This document shows positions 13,227-24,985 of a stretch of DNA of 64,000 bases, one piece after another. This stretch comes from Flammula alnicola (lineage: Eukaryota > Basidiomycota > Agaricomycetes > Agaricales > Strophariaceae), in NCBI GenBank assembly GCA_015499995.1, contig JADNRV010000005.1:620001-684000 (forward strand). Direction: 5' to 3'. How positions within the stretch are numbered: position 1 is the stretch's first letter; each line of letters begins with the position of its first letter. Below the pieces are notes generated by a model. The model searched no databases and was not told the DNA's origin. It saw only the letters and a program-made list of their open reading frames with translations. Both the position numbers and the translations under genes were made by a program.

Positions 13227-14783
13227 GATGAATAAGCTAGGTGTGGATGAAAAGGCGGTTCGACTTGAGATCTAGAGAAAAGAAAAAATATTAGAAGGCA
13301 CTTTATACTGATGGGCAAGGTACCAAAATATTCAGGATCTTTAGGAATCCCACAACGTGGATGTGTTGACGGTCGCTGTCGTTAGCTGATCGGAATCGGA
13401 CTTACTTCACAAGAAGGTTCATCCGTGGCGGAATTTGGATAAATGGAACCAGAAAGTTGTAAAGGAATTGCTGAGATGTACGGAAAGGGTTGTGGGGTCG
13501 ATTTGACCACACCGAGAATGAAAAAGAACGATTGACGCGGCGGCAGGGTTCGAAGTCGGTGTGCGCTGGATAAATGGGATAAAGAGATTGACAGGAAAAC
13601 TGTGTCGGAATTAATAAAATTGGATGAGCGCGTGTCCCATCGTGGCACAGGCAAATCCTACCTCATCATACGTGCCAATTATTCTCTTCTTCTCCGCAAA
13701 GTATGACACAATTCAAAGGCCACGGGATGAGATTGCAAATTTGTGGCGGGACGCTCCCCTCGTCTTGCACGTCCATCCGAAGAAGATCCTTCTAAGTTGG
13801 GTTGGATTGCAAATTCGTTCTTGTGCGGCCTCGAGGAACAGCCTCAGCGAAGTATTAGTTATTTCTTTGCATTCTTGTGCAAACGAGAATAGAGGGTCAA
13901 TGATTGGGCAACTCGGAACTCGAGTCTTTGATGAGAGGGTTTGGGTTTGGGCAAAGAGCCTAGGGAAAGCAATTTTCAAATTTTGGTGAAACAGCCGGCG
14001 ACGCGGGTATCTTCCCGCTTCTCCACATGGCTGGCCCCAAGTGTCGACGTCCAACACGCGATCATCGATCATTAATCATTGGTGCTCTAAAAGGAGGAAA
14101 ATCCTAGAAGGTGGAACGGAGAATCGGGAACTTCCTTTTGTCGTTCTCCTTACCCAGCCTTAAGTACGAAATACGAGGAAATGTTTTCCCAACTGGCTTT
14201 CTGAATTAGATTAGATCTGTCTCAGGGCTCCCTTGACATTCAAAAGCAAGTGTCATTCGTTACGCGGAATTGACACCTATGCCTTTATGGACGTTGTGGC
14301 GACGTCAAAATTGCGCCTCGCAAGGTTTCGAATGGCAACCAAAATTAAAACTTGTTATGTACTCGGAGAGAGCCGCAGACTGTCAGGCAAAGGTCAAGCA
14401 CGGCTGCATAAGTAATCCTGAGCCTGAGACAGATAGCCTTACGACTAGAGTTACTAGATACCAGAGGCTTACCAGGGTGTATTCGGACGTTGGCGGCATC
14501 TGGTTCTTCGGGCCCTCTTGATACATATTTGCTGTTCTCTGACTCAGGCGATCTTTTTTTTCCACCTCTTTTTAGCAGCCTATTCTCGATTTGGACTCGT
14601 GGAGAATGATGATGCACCTTGCCAGAGGACCAGGACGCAGGAATGTGACGCGTCCAACACGGCCACTGGCTCACTAATATTGGTGTTCCTGGCATTTCTC
14701 CACAGAAAGATTGTCATTGGGCTCTCACCTGCTGTCACCAACTCTCACAACTGTCGGCGCGCCCGGCGGGAGTGAAATCAGTT
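13227..14783. other. Intergenic, no gene seen
   Basis: Two opposed open frames of about 120 codons (13624-13989 plus, 13713-14072 minus) overlap each other. Neither shows family residues or introns, so I do not call a gene. Confidence 0.4.
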
Positions 14784-15735
14784 GCCAGTGTATGACTGAC
14801 CGGATGCACATTTATTCCCGCGCGCGCCAAACTGATCCGCGCGCCCGCGCATGACCTCAAACTCAGAAAAACATTAACTCCTGCTGTATATTGGCACATC
14901 TAGTCTACCATAGTTTGCCTAGGTACATTTTATAACTGCAAAGCAGATATCCTTCTGTCAAGTTAATGAGTTATGGGTTCCTCGACGTCTGAGGGTAGGC
15001 GGGCCGGGCTGCTGACTCCCGAGAGCATCTACTTATTCCGAGTGTTACTTGTCTTGAAATCGAGGCTGAAATTCACAAATATAAGTCAGATCACAATTGA
15101 CTCTGTAACTTAAGATTGATTAGACTCAACACCTTTGAGCGCATTATATGGATCTAGTGAGTAGTTTACTCCTTCTCCAATGACAGAAGAGCTATTCTGT
15201 GCATCATAGCAAGATTGAAGCACTCTCATTTCTTCAGATATTACCCAATCAAGTATTCATATTCCCTCACCTTAATGTTCGACTCGAGTTGGGTATTTCC
15301 GTGGCTAGGTTCCTGTGGAAGTTGAACTCATGTTGAACTTTGGTTGAACTTTGTGTTGTGGCATGTTCATTCTGGCTCTCAGCTGAGTATTACTTGGAAA
15401 GAAAGGGAGATCTCCAATGCATGTTGACATAGGGGCATTGTGTTAGAGTTGTATCCATGAATTTCGGCCTCGATTTCAAGACGAGCACTCGGAATGGATG
15501 CTCTCGGCAGCCCGGCCCGCCTACCCTCAGACGTCGAGGAACCCATAACTCATTAACTTGACAGAAGGATATCTGCTTTGCAGTTATAAAATGTACCTAG
15601 GCAAACTATGGTAGACTAGATGTGCCAATATACAGCAGGAGTTAATGTTTTTCTGAGTTTGAGGTCATGCGCGGGCGCGCGGATCAGTTTGGCGCGCGCG
15701 GGAATAAATGTGCATCCGGTCAGTCATAGCCAGTG
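14784..15735. mobile_element. Inverted-repeat transposon (MITE-like), copy 1
   Basis: Non-coding element at 14791-15728 (938 bp) bounded by a 7-bp direct repeat GCCAGTG (14784-14790 and 15729-15735). Its long terminal inverted repeats are about 271-285 bp (14791-15075 against 15458-15728) with few mismatches and a small indel. The ends begin TATGACTGACCGGATGCAC, followed by TTTATTCCC and an alternating CG tract. No transposase frame lies inside, so it must be mobilised in trans. A second member with the same end motif and another 7-bp target duplication is at 59068-59998, which fixes the element borders. Superfamily not assigned: 7-bp duplications do not match the common fungal classes. Confidence 0.85.
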
Positions 15736-16781
15736 GCAATCTCAATGACCAATACTTGATGACTGTTTCAAATTCTGTCAGGGCTCTCTTCAACTGGCCC
15801 TGTGGCCACATACATACGACGTTGAATCCAGAACCGCTCGAGAATGTGTGGGACATACCTTGTCGCTCCCTTACGGAGTTGGCAGGCTACCCTGTACAAG
15901 GTCAAACCTCCTCGGAGCCGCGCGTTGCAATCTCTCTGAAACCAATGGCATAGTTGTGGTGGTTATATCTCGATTTTGGGGTAGAGGACGCAGGGACATG
16001 GCATGAGTTCAGACGTCGACTTGAGAAGCGCATCATCACTGTGAATGCACAGACTCGACTTGAGCCACGGTGCAAGAAAGAGAATATCCGAGCTCTTGTC
16101 CAAGCTCCTGTCCATGTCCATGTCCATATCCATCCAAGATTACAAGAGCACCAAGACTTAACAAGGCATGCATCTCTCCGAGGTTTGCTTTTTTGCGTGC
16201 GGTGGTATCGGGAAAATGACTGTCGAAGGGAGGTGATTGAGTCTTACAGGAGCTAGTGAAGTGTCCAGATGCTCTTACCTCTTTTTTGATATCATTATAC
16301 CTATACAGCGAAAAGAATAGGTTACATGTATTATGCAGCAAATTCTCTAACAAGCCGTCGCAGATTGTGTCACTCCGATAGGCGCCTGGAGGTCAGAGAT
16401 TCTTGGTGTGTATCTCAAGTTCAGAACAGTGCCCAACCTCCGCGGACATGAGAAACTTGCCATATATTTGCTATATTTGTAACGATTGCGACGGTTGAAA
16501 TTTCTGGAGTAGGTACTATCGAGCCGAGAACATTGCCCGAAAATGTTCTTTAAGCTTAGGCCAACTATCGCCGGGTCGGAATATAAAATGACCATGGCGG
16601 GATAAGGCGGAGGTCGTGGGTGCGTCGCAAATATCTGAATGACGCTCGAGATCGAATGGCGTTTGATCTTGACGTTGAAGCAGGGGAATAAATGAATTCG
16701 TCTGCATGGAGGCATTTGATATCAGCTAAACATTGCTGGAATGAAGTAAAAATATGTATACAGGAATGATTCTGCTGCTGT
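15736..16781. other. Intergenic, no gene seen
   Basis: Contains a short hexamer-like repeat (GTCCAT units near 16109-16130). Open frames here are short and unrelated to known families. Confidence 0.4.
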
Positions 16782-17791
16782 CTACGCTGCTAGCCGCCTT
16801 TTCTCGGCCGCTGCTTTTGCTTCGCTCAGCGGTTTACTCCAGCGGGCTTCCGGAGGATCCCAGATACCGAATTCTTTCTTCATATCCTCAATATTTTGCT
16901 CCCATCGTTTTTCCCAGTAGACTGTAATTAGACTCTGTGCACTTCCACCGCATTTCAAGGCCCATGGGACATATTCCGAGAACAGCTTGGCTCTTTTTTT
17001 CTCCGACAGGCGCAATGGGCCGAAGAGGGCGGCGAGCGCAGTCATTGGGAGACCCAAGTTGGCAAATTCAAAGTACTTGACCGCCAGTTCCGATTCGACG
17101 TTGACAGGAAGGTTGCAGATACAATGGTAGAAGTCATGACACTCGCGGTATCGTTGCATGACATAGGCCAGTTCAGGATCGTCAATGTAATGAACCTGAA
17201 GAACCGCATGAATCAGAAAACGTAAAATCAGGGTATCTGCCAACCCGCTCACTGGCTCTCGAGTATCTGGGGTTACTCCGCAACGTTCCAGCCATGTTAC
17301 ATATGCTTTTCCAAAAGAACCTTCGGGATATTGTACTAACTTGTCCATGTCGATTGTCGTTGAATTGACGCGTGGTCTGTCCTTCAGAACCCTGCGTCCT
17401 TCTGCGCTTTCCAGCATGCGATCCCTCAAACGTGGAAGACTCGGACCAGCTGTGGTTTCCCCGAGCGCCGCCACCATGTCTGTTATGCAAGGTTTCTTCA
17501 GTAGTTCCGAGAAATGAAGAGAAGCGTTCTCTCACCTCCTCTGCGAGGGTCAACTAACGACATAACTGCCGATCCAACGGTTAGAAACGCAGTCTCGAAC
17601 CAGTTTAGTGGAATATGGCCTTCATATGCTGGTGGTGTATTAATTAAACGCGCAGGAAGAGCAGTGCCAAAGAGTGTAGGTCGTGTTCTCTGATTTATTG
17701 TCGAGCCGCGACACACCTCTAGGAAAGGCATCGTTGAAGACCTCCAGAGCGTAGAAGCTCGTTGTCTTGTTCCGTAGGTGGCTAAAAGCAT
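16782..17791 (-). CDS. COQ4: Ubiquinone biosynthesis protein COQ4
   Basis: Mitochondrial matrix-side protein of the coenzyme Q synthesis complex. Exons (minus): 17791-17536, 17479-17253 and 17195-16782; 298 residues. An N-terminal targeting-like stretch with Arg/Thr/Ser precedes the conserved start of the domain (HIPLNWFETAFLTVGSAVMS, then LVDPRRGDMVAALGETT). The metal-binding signature HDxxH-x11-E is present: HDFYH at 181-185 and Glu near 197. The end WEQNIEDMKKEFGIWDPP is also typical. The second intron (17252-17196, 57 nt) has no stop in frame; excising it gives the family join EPVHYIDDPELAYVMQRYRE. A shorter start at MPFLEV is possible. Confidence 0.95.
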
Positions 17792-18334
17792 AGTGGATTA
17801 AAGCTGTTAACAGGTTTTGCGCCAAGCCGGAAGGGTATGAAACGGAAGAACTAGGACTCGGAGTCGCTAGTCAGGTTTTATGAAAAGGTAGAGTGTCTGG
17901 AACGTGTCGGACGATGAGGAGAAGCGTGTGACAACGTTCTGGACTTAGTCACACGCTTAGTGCCACTCATGTGATTTCGTGACAGGCGTGACTTCGCTTC
18001 TTGGCCCATCACACCATGCCGCATTTCACATTCCTACCACGAGTTGGCCTTTCTACCATTCTTCAACATGGGTACGTGGTTACAGAAAAGCGGGCCATAA
18101 ATCCTCGTGGTAGTAAAAGCGCTTCATATCCTTGTTTGTATGATCTTCAGTGCTACAACAATGCCTCTGTTGAACGGAAATAGCCTGCCCCCCAAATTGG
18201 TATGACGGGGGCCACAATCTACGAGGAGTGGCCAACCCAAAGCTCAGCAGTTCGCCTATAAATTGGGCCATGGTAGTCTGCGGAGACTCACTCTCTCCCC
18301 TCTACTTATCTCACGGTTTCTTGCCTCTTCTGCA
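17792..18334. other. Divergent promoter region
   Basis: Separates the 5' ends of COQ4 (-) and the zinc-finger gene (+). No further feature recognised. Confidence 0.4.
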
Positions 18335-19237
18335 ATGGACGCCCCCGCTTACGAGGTTCTCTCCGAACATTTCAACCAGCACTCCGGCCCCAGATTTGAG
18401 AAGTTTTCTTGTGGTGCTGGACACACAAGCCGTTATGGGACATACGCAGGATCTAGGGATACCTTCATCGAGTCGAGAATCCTGAGCGAGAGCGATGGTA
18501 CTTGGGAGTTTGTGACACCTCCCGCTCCGAGTTTCGAGGCTACTGCTGCTGCCCAAAAGCTGGAAATGAGTTATAGCTCCGCATCTCATTCGTCAGATGA
18601 CTCGGATGCCACGCTAACATCTCCACCCGAGTTCTGCACGCCGGGCTCTCCGCGTACTGTTTCGTTCAAAGAAACCTCCGAGCTACAATACACGGCTGTC
18701 GTAGCTTCGAAAGAGCTCAAAGCTGTCTATCGTCAGTCTCGTCAGATAGGCTTATTGGCTGCTGTGAGTCATGTTTCAAATACTTCTCTCGTTTCATATC
18801 ATTAACAAGATTCTCTATTCTAGTTTCAGGAGGCAATGGATACTGCCCAGAAGCTTAATAGCGAATCTAAGGGCGACGAGTCTGTCGTTTGCCCCCGCAT
18901 TGGATGCGGCGACACCCTCGCCAACGCCCATGCATTGATGTACCACCTGCACATTCATGATATTGATGCCCAGTAAGTGGTTCAAGACATTCACATTAGC
19001 TGCTTGTTTTAATGTCCTGCGCTCAGGTTGATTGTGTGCACTCGTTGTAAGGGTCGATTTGAGCACCCGCATGAAGTCGAGTTACATAACTGCCACAAGA
19101 AACGGATTTCCATAATCCGGCCCCTACGCGGTAAGAGAATCCATTGTACCGAATATTCATGCCACTCATGTCACCGCGCTGTTTACTTTATAGGGGGTTT
19201 GCGTCGCATTCTTGCCAAAATTACTTTTAATTCCTAG
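18335..19237 (+). CDS. C2H2-like zinc-binding protein
   Basis: Four exons: 18335-18763, 18824-18972, 19027-19130 and 19194-19237; 241 residues. The N-terminal two thirds are polar and Ser-rich (EMSYSSASHSSDDSDATLTS). A finger-like unit is split by the second intron: CPRIGCGDTLANAHALMYHL followed by HIHD, directly followed by CTRCKGRFEHPHEVELHNC. Both have Cys/His spacing close to C2H2 fingers. The last intron (19131-19193, 63 nt) is stop-free; the unspliced frame ends at the same stop. Such proteins are usually nuclear and nucleic-acid binding; no target is known. The start at 18335 is chosen over an upstream in-frame ATG (18263) because it follows a pyrimidine-rich leader. Confidence 0.7.
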
Positions 19238-19705
19238 GCTTAATTTATATTCCCTTTTTCATCTCGCATTTGCATAAGTCATATCTTTCACTTGCCACCG
19301 TTGTACTATTGTATGTACTTCTTGCCTTTTCCTATTCACGATCTTCACGACCATCTTCCAATGTGTAATTTCATTTCATTGTGCCGCATTATCCGATTCA
19401 CATATCATCATTTTATACCCCGTCGACCAATCGTTGACTTTATTACACTCATTAATCGACAGTCATTCATTTTATAGTCGAACATTGCTTGCATGGTCGT
19501 TATCTAGAAAGTGCGCAAGTGGCTATGGCCGCAGTCGAACAAGGTCAAAGGCCATTCCTCTCCAACCGAAGTCCGATGGCCCATCATATCACACCACATA
19601 TCAAAGGCCTTGGCGAGAAGGGCACCCGTAATCTTGAGATTAATTAAGTATGAAAAGCTTATGAAGGAGGGTCTATGTACAGGACATGAAGTGCACTAAA
19701 GAAGG
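19238..19705. other. Convergent intergenic region
   Basis: 3' regions of two facing genes, AT-rich, no gene seen. Confidence 0.4.
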
Positions 19706-20854
19706 TCACTCGGAAGATTCGTCGTAATCCATATGCTTATTCAGCGATTCCTCTCTACATTCTCTCGAGCAGAAATAGTCGGTATCGCTCTGGGGCAACG
19801 TCAAGCACATGATACACGGAGATGCGAGGCCAGTAGCGACGGCTTCTCTATAATTCGTACAGACGAAGTGAGCATACTGTTACTGAAATGAAATTTAAAG
19901 AAAGGTTAACTCACTCGCGATGCCGCATCGAGCAGTAATCACTGGTCTTCACCTCTTTCGCGTCAGCGTGGACAGGCTTCCCGCAGCCAGGGATAAGGCA
20001 CTCAATATTAGTGGCAGATTGCTGCGTGCTAAGATGAAGTTGTTGAGCGGCAGGGAGTGGGTTCGAGGAAGCTGCCAATTTAACTGCACCATTCGTCATC
20101 GGGTTCTGCGCAGCCGCTGCAGGAGCGCCCTGATAGGCGTTCTGGTTGAGGGGTCCGGGGTTGAGAAAAGGGTTGTTCAAAGGGGCGTTGTTGTACGTCA
20201 CGGGTGGTACGACTTGTGGAACGGGGTTTGCGAAGGGATTCGTGACGATTGGTTGAGGTGCAGGCGGCGCGGCTCCCTGGCCTGCAGGGTTTCCGCTCGG
20301 AGCGAACATAGCTTGCACCTGGGGGATGTGCTGTGCTACCAGCTCTGGAACGTGGATTAAGCGTGATGAAAAATGACGATTTATCCCATGTCCGAGGTGA
20401 GCTTACTTGCGAGTTGCACAGGATCAAACGCCCCCTGCTTGTTGGAGTTTGGGTTTACTTGTGTCGAGCCTGCGCCGTATTGAGGTGCACTAGCACTGGG
20501 GCCAGCATTGCGAGACTTTCCGCCAGGATTTGCCAATGCTGCACAGTTCTTGCCACAGTAATCGAAATTTTGGAATTTCGGCTTCTTGTGGCAATGCTTT
20601 TGAATGACACATAAATTTTCAGTCCTTCCTGCATCCTTGAGAGCAGGTCGAAGGTAATCTTACGTTACAAAGCGCTGCTGCTTGGCCTGCGCAGGTCTTT
20701 GAGCAATATGAGTGATTAGAGAACTTGGGCTTCTGGTGACAATACTGGAATAATGCGTTAGCCACGAAAGAAATGGGCCTAATGAGAAAATAGTACGTAC
20801 GTCGCAGAGTTGGGAAGATTGGGTGGATGGTACTGTCGGAGCAGAGGTGGCCAT
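19706..20854 (-). CDS. Cysteine-array protein (no catalytic domain)
   Basis: Exons (minus): 20854-20801, 20744-20664, 20596-20407, 20344-19915 and 19847-19706; 298 residues. Four Cys-rich modules are visible: two of the form CxxCxxKPKF...YCxKxCA (N-terminal; CHQKPKFSNHSYCSKTCA and CHKKPKFQNFDYCGKNCA), then a long Pro/Asn/Gln-rich linker, then CLIPGCGKPVH...YCSMRH, and finally CIMC...YFCSRECRE. The same module order occurs in the array-transferase fusion at 25776-27603 and, shortened, at 24986-25527, so I read it as the same zinc-binding array without a transferase domain. Zinc binding is inferred from cysteine spacing. It sits in the ADP-ribose cluster, on the same strand as the NADAR gene behind its 5' end. 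Confidence 0.75.
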
Positions 20855-21107
20855 CTGGATCAGTTGTACTGGATCAGTTGTACTGAGACAGGGAGAAGGA
20901 TGCGGATTCTAAGATCGATGCATTTTCTCTACTCGTTTTAATAAGGACTTCTGCACACCTCATCCTCGAGGACTTGATTCTAAAACGCGATGATATGACC
21001 AAACACCATCATCCATAAGAATAAGCACACGTGTTGCAAGCATTACAGAAAAAGACAGAGAAACGAACGGAACGGAACAGAAAAATGAGGCTGCTATCGA
21101 TGACAAG

Positions 21108-22181
21108 CTAACACTGCCCGTCACCACGGAGTTTGGCTCGCAGCCTCTCCAGGCACTTGCCCAGCTCGTTGCGTCCTCGCCGATCAGCCCCCACTCCCCA
21201 AAACGCGTCCTTGTCCGAGTCCTGCACAGCCATTAGCGAAAAGATATTGTTTGAATAATTGTACCCCTTACTTCAATGAGTTCCGCGTCCCCCGTTGCCA
21301 GTAGTTCCGCCTGTAAAACGGCATGTTGGGTAAACTTGTGGAATAATGTCTCGTCCATCTGGAATAGTTCGTGAATTAAAAAAGATTGGGGGAAAATGCC
21401 GTCTTCGACCGTACCTTTTCAATATTCACTTGCTTCCAGTCAGGTCGCACCTCAGGTTGGAAACGACGAGCCTCCGAGAAAGCAACGCTGGGCCTTTCGG
21501 AGCATGTTCGGATGTGCTCTGCCAGATTGGGCCGGTGTTTTTGAAACTATTCGTTGCGGGAGAGGTAAGCCCTTGAACGATAACAAATGAAAGAATGCTA
21601 ACCTTGAAAGACTGGAAGAGGTGTTCGCTTGTGGGGTACTTCTTGCCGTTGTAGATTACGGGATGAGGAGAGAAATTTGTGAATCCGTAGTGAGGATCTT
21701 GTTTATGGTAGAACAGAACGCGTTGTCGTGTAGGGGCAGGTTGCGTCGCAGATACACGTCGCGGCATGTCGGGTGGAGGGGTGGGTGGAGCACCCGCACT
21801 CTTGACGCCAGGAGGTCGGCGAGAGCGATATACGCTGATTCTGGGCGAATTCACTCGCGATTCATCACTGCGGTCGGAGGCGTCTTCTGTGATAATGAGC
21901 TGCGTATCGACGTAGGATTGCGTCCTCCGGATAGGCTGCTCACTTAGCATCTCTCGGTCGGTTTCAGGTGCCTCCGCCAAGGTGAAAATAGTATTCAAAC
22001 TATGTGTATCCCACTGTGATGGATCGACGTCCGAGGCAACATAAATCGTACGACTTCGTTCTTCAACACGATACACGGGTGCCTGCTTCGTCGTTGGTGA
22101 TGTCAAGGCACCGAAAGGTGGAAGAGACTTGGTCGTTGTGGGAGGTGAGGTGACAATGGTAATGGTCTTGCGGGAAAGCAT
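21108..22181 (-). CDS. NADAR-domain protein (ADP-ribose-linked N-glycosidase fold)
   Basis: Exons (minus): 22181-21603, 21546-21415, 21358-21272 and 21221-21108; 303 residues. The first ~150 residues are Pro/Ser/Thr-rich and look disordered. The NADAR (YbiA-like) domain follows: VLFYHKQDPHYGFTNFSPHP, then KKYPTSEHLFQSFK, then AEHIRTCSERPSVAFSEARR, then FTQHAVLQAELLATGDAELI and the C-terminal DKDAFWGVGADRRGRNELGK. Family members act on ADP-ribosylated or riboflavin-pathway substrates; bacterial NADAR proteins can remove ADP-ribose from nucleobases. The start is uncertain: the frame is open upstream from an acceptor-like CTACAG near 22260, so a 5' exon may exist. Neighbours carry PARP-like domains, hinting at an eraser role. 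Confidence 0.85.
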
Positions 22182-23100
22182 TGGTGCCGAGAAGATTTGT
22201 GAAAGGCGTAGGGAGGAATTTGAATAAGCCGGCTTGAGCTCGTGGAGAGTAAAATCTGTAGAGATATAGACTGTATTAGCGTTTTCAGAGCGAGGTTGAT
22301 GTCGTTTGGCACAGCAAAACCTACCTACCGAGGAATACAAAGCTCCTGACCCAACAGTCCTGGGAAGGGCGCCGGCCTCACGAAGAAAACGTTTAGGACA
22401 TTGATTATCTCTTCCAACGTGGAATCAATGAATCAATGTCATTGTCATAGGATTGTAAAGCAACACCAGGCAATGTGTTTTTAGAAACAATCACCTCGAG
22501 GCGAACCTGACGGTTGACTTCCGGGAAGGCTGGGAAAGCCAGGGAAACCGGTGTAACGCCTACAGTAACGGTCTCGTGATTGATTCATCTGTGACTGTAA
22601 CGTTTCAGTGCACTGGTTGTTACACGTTTTGAACTTGTTCAACATGCCATTCAGTAACAGTTGAGTCAGGTTCAGTCTTGCCACCTCGTGTACTTAGTGT
22701 GCACCTCACATTTTATTCAAGATATCCCGCCAGATCGAGTTTCCGGGCTTTGGAACTGAAATGCTATCTATCTTGGGTCGCCATTCTGGTCGAAAAAATC
22801 CGGACACGCTTTGCCCAACCTATACCTCAAGCGTGGTGCAAAGTCTCTGCGTTACAAAGGTTCGGGGGGGCAGTGTCATCTACCGCAAGTGAAGTATGCC
22901 GTGCTGATGAGCCGAAACGCGATAAAACATGCCATGAACACGCTATCTCGTCGTGTTCGTGATGGCTTTGGACCCGGGGATGTTTCTGCTACTCTGCTGC
23001 CCCTCTACGATGCGACAGACCTTCCCTGACGAGCGATTGAATTGAGGACCTATATCATTCGGCCTTGTTAAAATCCCATATTCTCTAATTTTACGGCTCA
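22182..23100. other. Divergent intergenic region
   Basis: Lies between NADAR (-) and the transferase gene (+), so it may carry a shared promoter. Short frames only. Confidence 0.4.
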
Positions 23101-24148
23101 ATGTCTATGTTTATCGACGAATTCAGTTTTGACCATCCCGACAATCAGGGATACGGTAAATCGAAAAGATTAAAGCTCCTCTCTTCGGGTGACTCTCACT
23201 TCTCTACAAGTAAGTCGTACTAAACCCTGTTTTTGGAAGTATTTTGACTCATTTCGATCAGTCGAGAAACTTTTCCACAAAGGCTGGAAACATCCAAAGA
23301 AATCAAAGCCCAAGATCCATGCTATCTTCAAGATCCTCTCACCCGATTCTACTTTGAAGCCTTACCATCAATATAGGTATGTGCATCCCCACTAATGAAA
23401 TGGCATGTTTGCTGATCTATATTCCCCCAGGGCGCTCGTCACGTCTTCTCCTGCTCTTCGTAGCCGCACAAAGAACCCTGCCAACGAACAATTCCTTTTC
23501 CACGGAACAAATCGCTATTGTCGTCTGGCAGAAGATGGAAGTAGAGTTCGGCTCTGTAACCTTTCAAAATGCCACCTTTGCAGCATACTGCGCAACTCCT
23601 TTGACGTCCGAAAGTGTGGTAAGTGTTCAGTACCGTTTCTCACAACGTCCTCCTCTTATCCTTATATAATGGCAAGGCACAAAACACAAATTTCGTCGTT
23701 TTGGAACCGGAATATATACGAGTTCGTGTTCGTCAAGTGAGTTGTCCCTTTATAGCGCATTCTACTGTTCCTTATAGCGAAACACAGAGGCTGACGACTA
23801 TACATTGAACGGCGACGAGTCTTCAACACTCCGTGTACTCCTTGTGAGCCGAGTGATTGTCGGAAATCCTCACAAACGGAGACAGAACGCTACTGGCATG
23901 ACAGAACCTCCTTGCGGATATCATTCTGCAAGTCACTTTTCAGTATTTCACTATTCACGATTCCTGACATGACCATGTTACAGGTTATCGGTGAACCTGG
24001 CGTAGATCTCAACTATGAAGAGACCGTCGTATACGACAATGATGCAATACGTCCTGCCTTTCTGGTCGTCTACGGCGACATGCCTGAGACGAAGTCAAAG
24101 CTTCACTCTTTGATTACAACTCTGTTCAAGACGCCGCTGGCGGCGTGA
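23101..24148 (+). CDS. Stand-alone PARP-like ADP-ribosyltransferase
   Basis: Six exons: 23101-23209, 23262-23376, 23431-23618, 23677-23736, 23788-23927 and 23984-24148; 258 residues, all phases consistent. The PARP fold's H-Y-E triad is readable: His in LFHGTNR, Tyr in FGTGIYTSSCSSKADDY and Glu in LNYEETVVYDNDAIRPAF. A Cys pair CHLCSILRNSFDVRKCG lies between the first two, as in a set of basidiomycete PARP-like proteins. Predicted to transfer ADP-ribose from NAD+; target unknown. The fifth intron uses a GC-AG pair (TCT|GCAAGT), needed to give the family join YHSVIGEPG. No cysteine array is attached, unlike the paralogue at 25776. Confidence 0.82.
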
Positions 24149-24435
24149 TTACTGAACAAGTTCCTGTACTCGTATGGTATGCAGTCGCCGTTAATGTATC
24201 TTTAAATTATCATTTCCAAATCCAACATTTCTCGTACATACACCTTTACCATATAAAAAACTTCCTCCCAACTTCTTCAAATCTTCATCTGGTGTACATG
24301 ATGACATACACAGGAAGGATGGCGTCGGCAAACGGGACAAAAAGTGATTCTTCCTCCGACGACTAGAAGAAATTTAGTACATATCTCAAGTGGACGAAGC
24401 AGACGAACGACCTACCTCGTCAGCTCCGATCTGCG

Positions 24436-24809
24436 ATGGCTCGACAACGACGTCACAGGCGATCACGACACGATAAGGCGAGGATGTGCAAGACGTCGCA
24501 AAACGATCGGCCAGAGCTGGATTTCGATACGAATATATGCCATCTCCAAACCTTGCCCAACCCAGTAAGAGTCGTTTTTATACTCGGAAGAGACGTAAGC
24601 TGATTCACCTGCCATTGTTGTAGCTCACGCCGAATGCGAATGACTTGAAAGATGATTTCACTATTGCACAGATACCGCATGACTTGAAGTTACACAGTGT
24701 CGGCTCTTTGGAACCCAGGTCGCAAATGCATTGCGAGCTGTGGAAACTCCGCACTTCTTCGAATTTCGGATTTGCCGCCCTATTCTCATCGGTCAACGAT
24801 ATTCTTTAA
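24436..24809 (+). CDS. Short two-exon reading frame, doubtful
   Basis: Exons 24436-24564 and 24624-24809 join in phase 0 with good splice signals (GTAAGA...TTGTAG) into 104 residues. The N-terminus is Arg/His-rich and the rest polar. The frame is also open upstream of the ATG for about 60 nt. No family recognised. It may be a real small gene or a remnant inside the cluster; its place between two transferase genes is the only context. Confidence 0.3.
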
Positions 24810-24985
24810 AGATCTTAGGAGAAGCTCGCCTGTACTGATCGTGGCGCGCTCGAGCATCACGAGGAAGAATAATTTCGTAAACCTTTTCGAAGGATGGAGC
24901 AGTCTTCGGTGAGTCCCATTCACTCATGAATTGTGTTCTTACTGTCAACGTGAATTCAGGATTGTATATTTTACATATAAGCTCG

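Noticed and set aside
13624..14072. Gene in the opposed 120-codon frames
   Set aside because: Both strands are open over the same DNA, with no splice sites or family residues favouring either.
14784..15735. Tc1/mariner-type element with TA duplication
   Set aside because: TA also flanks TGACTG, but the exact 7-bp duplication outside TATGACTG occurs in both copies, so TA is part of the end.
21426..22340. NADAR gene starting at 22340
   Set aside because: That codon is TTG; the first ATG in the domain frame is at 22181, and an acceptor-like site near 22260 suggests any upstream part is spliced.
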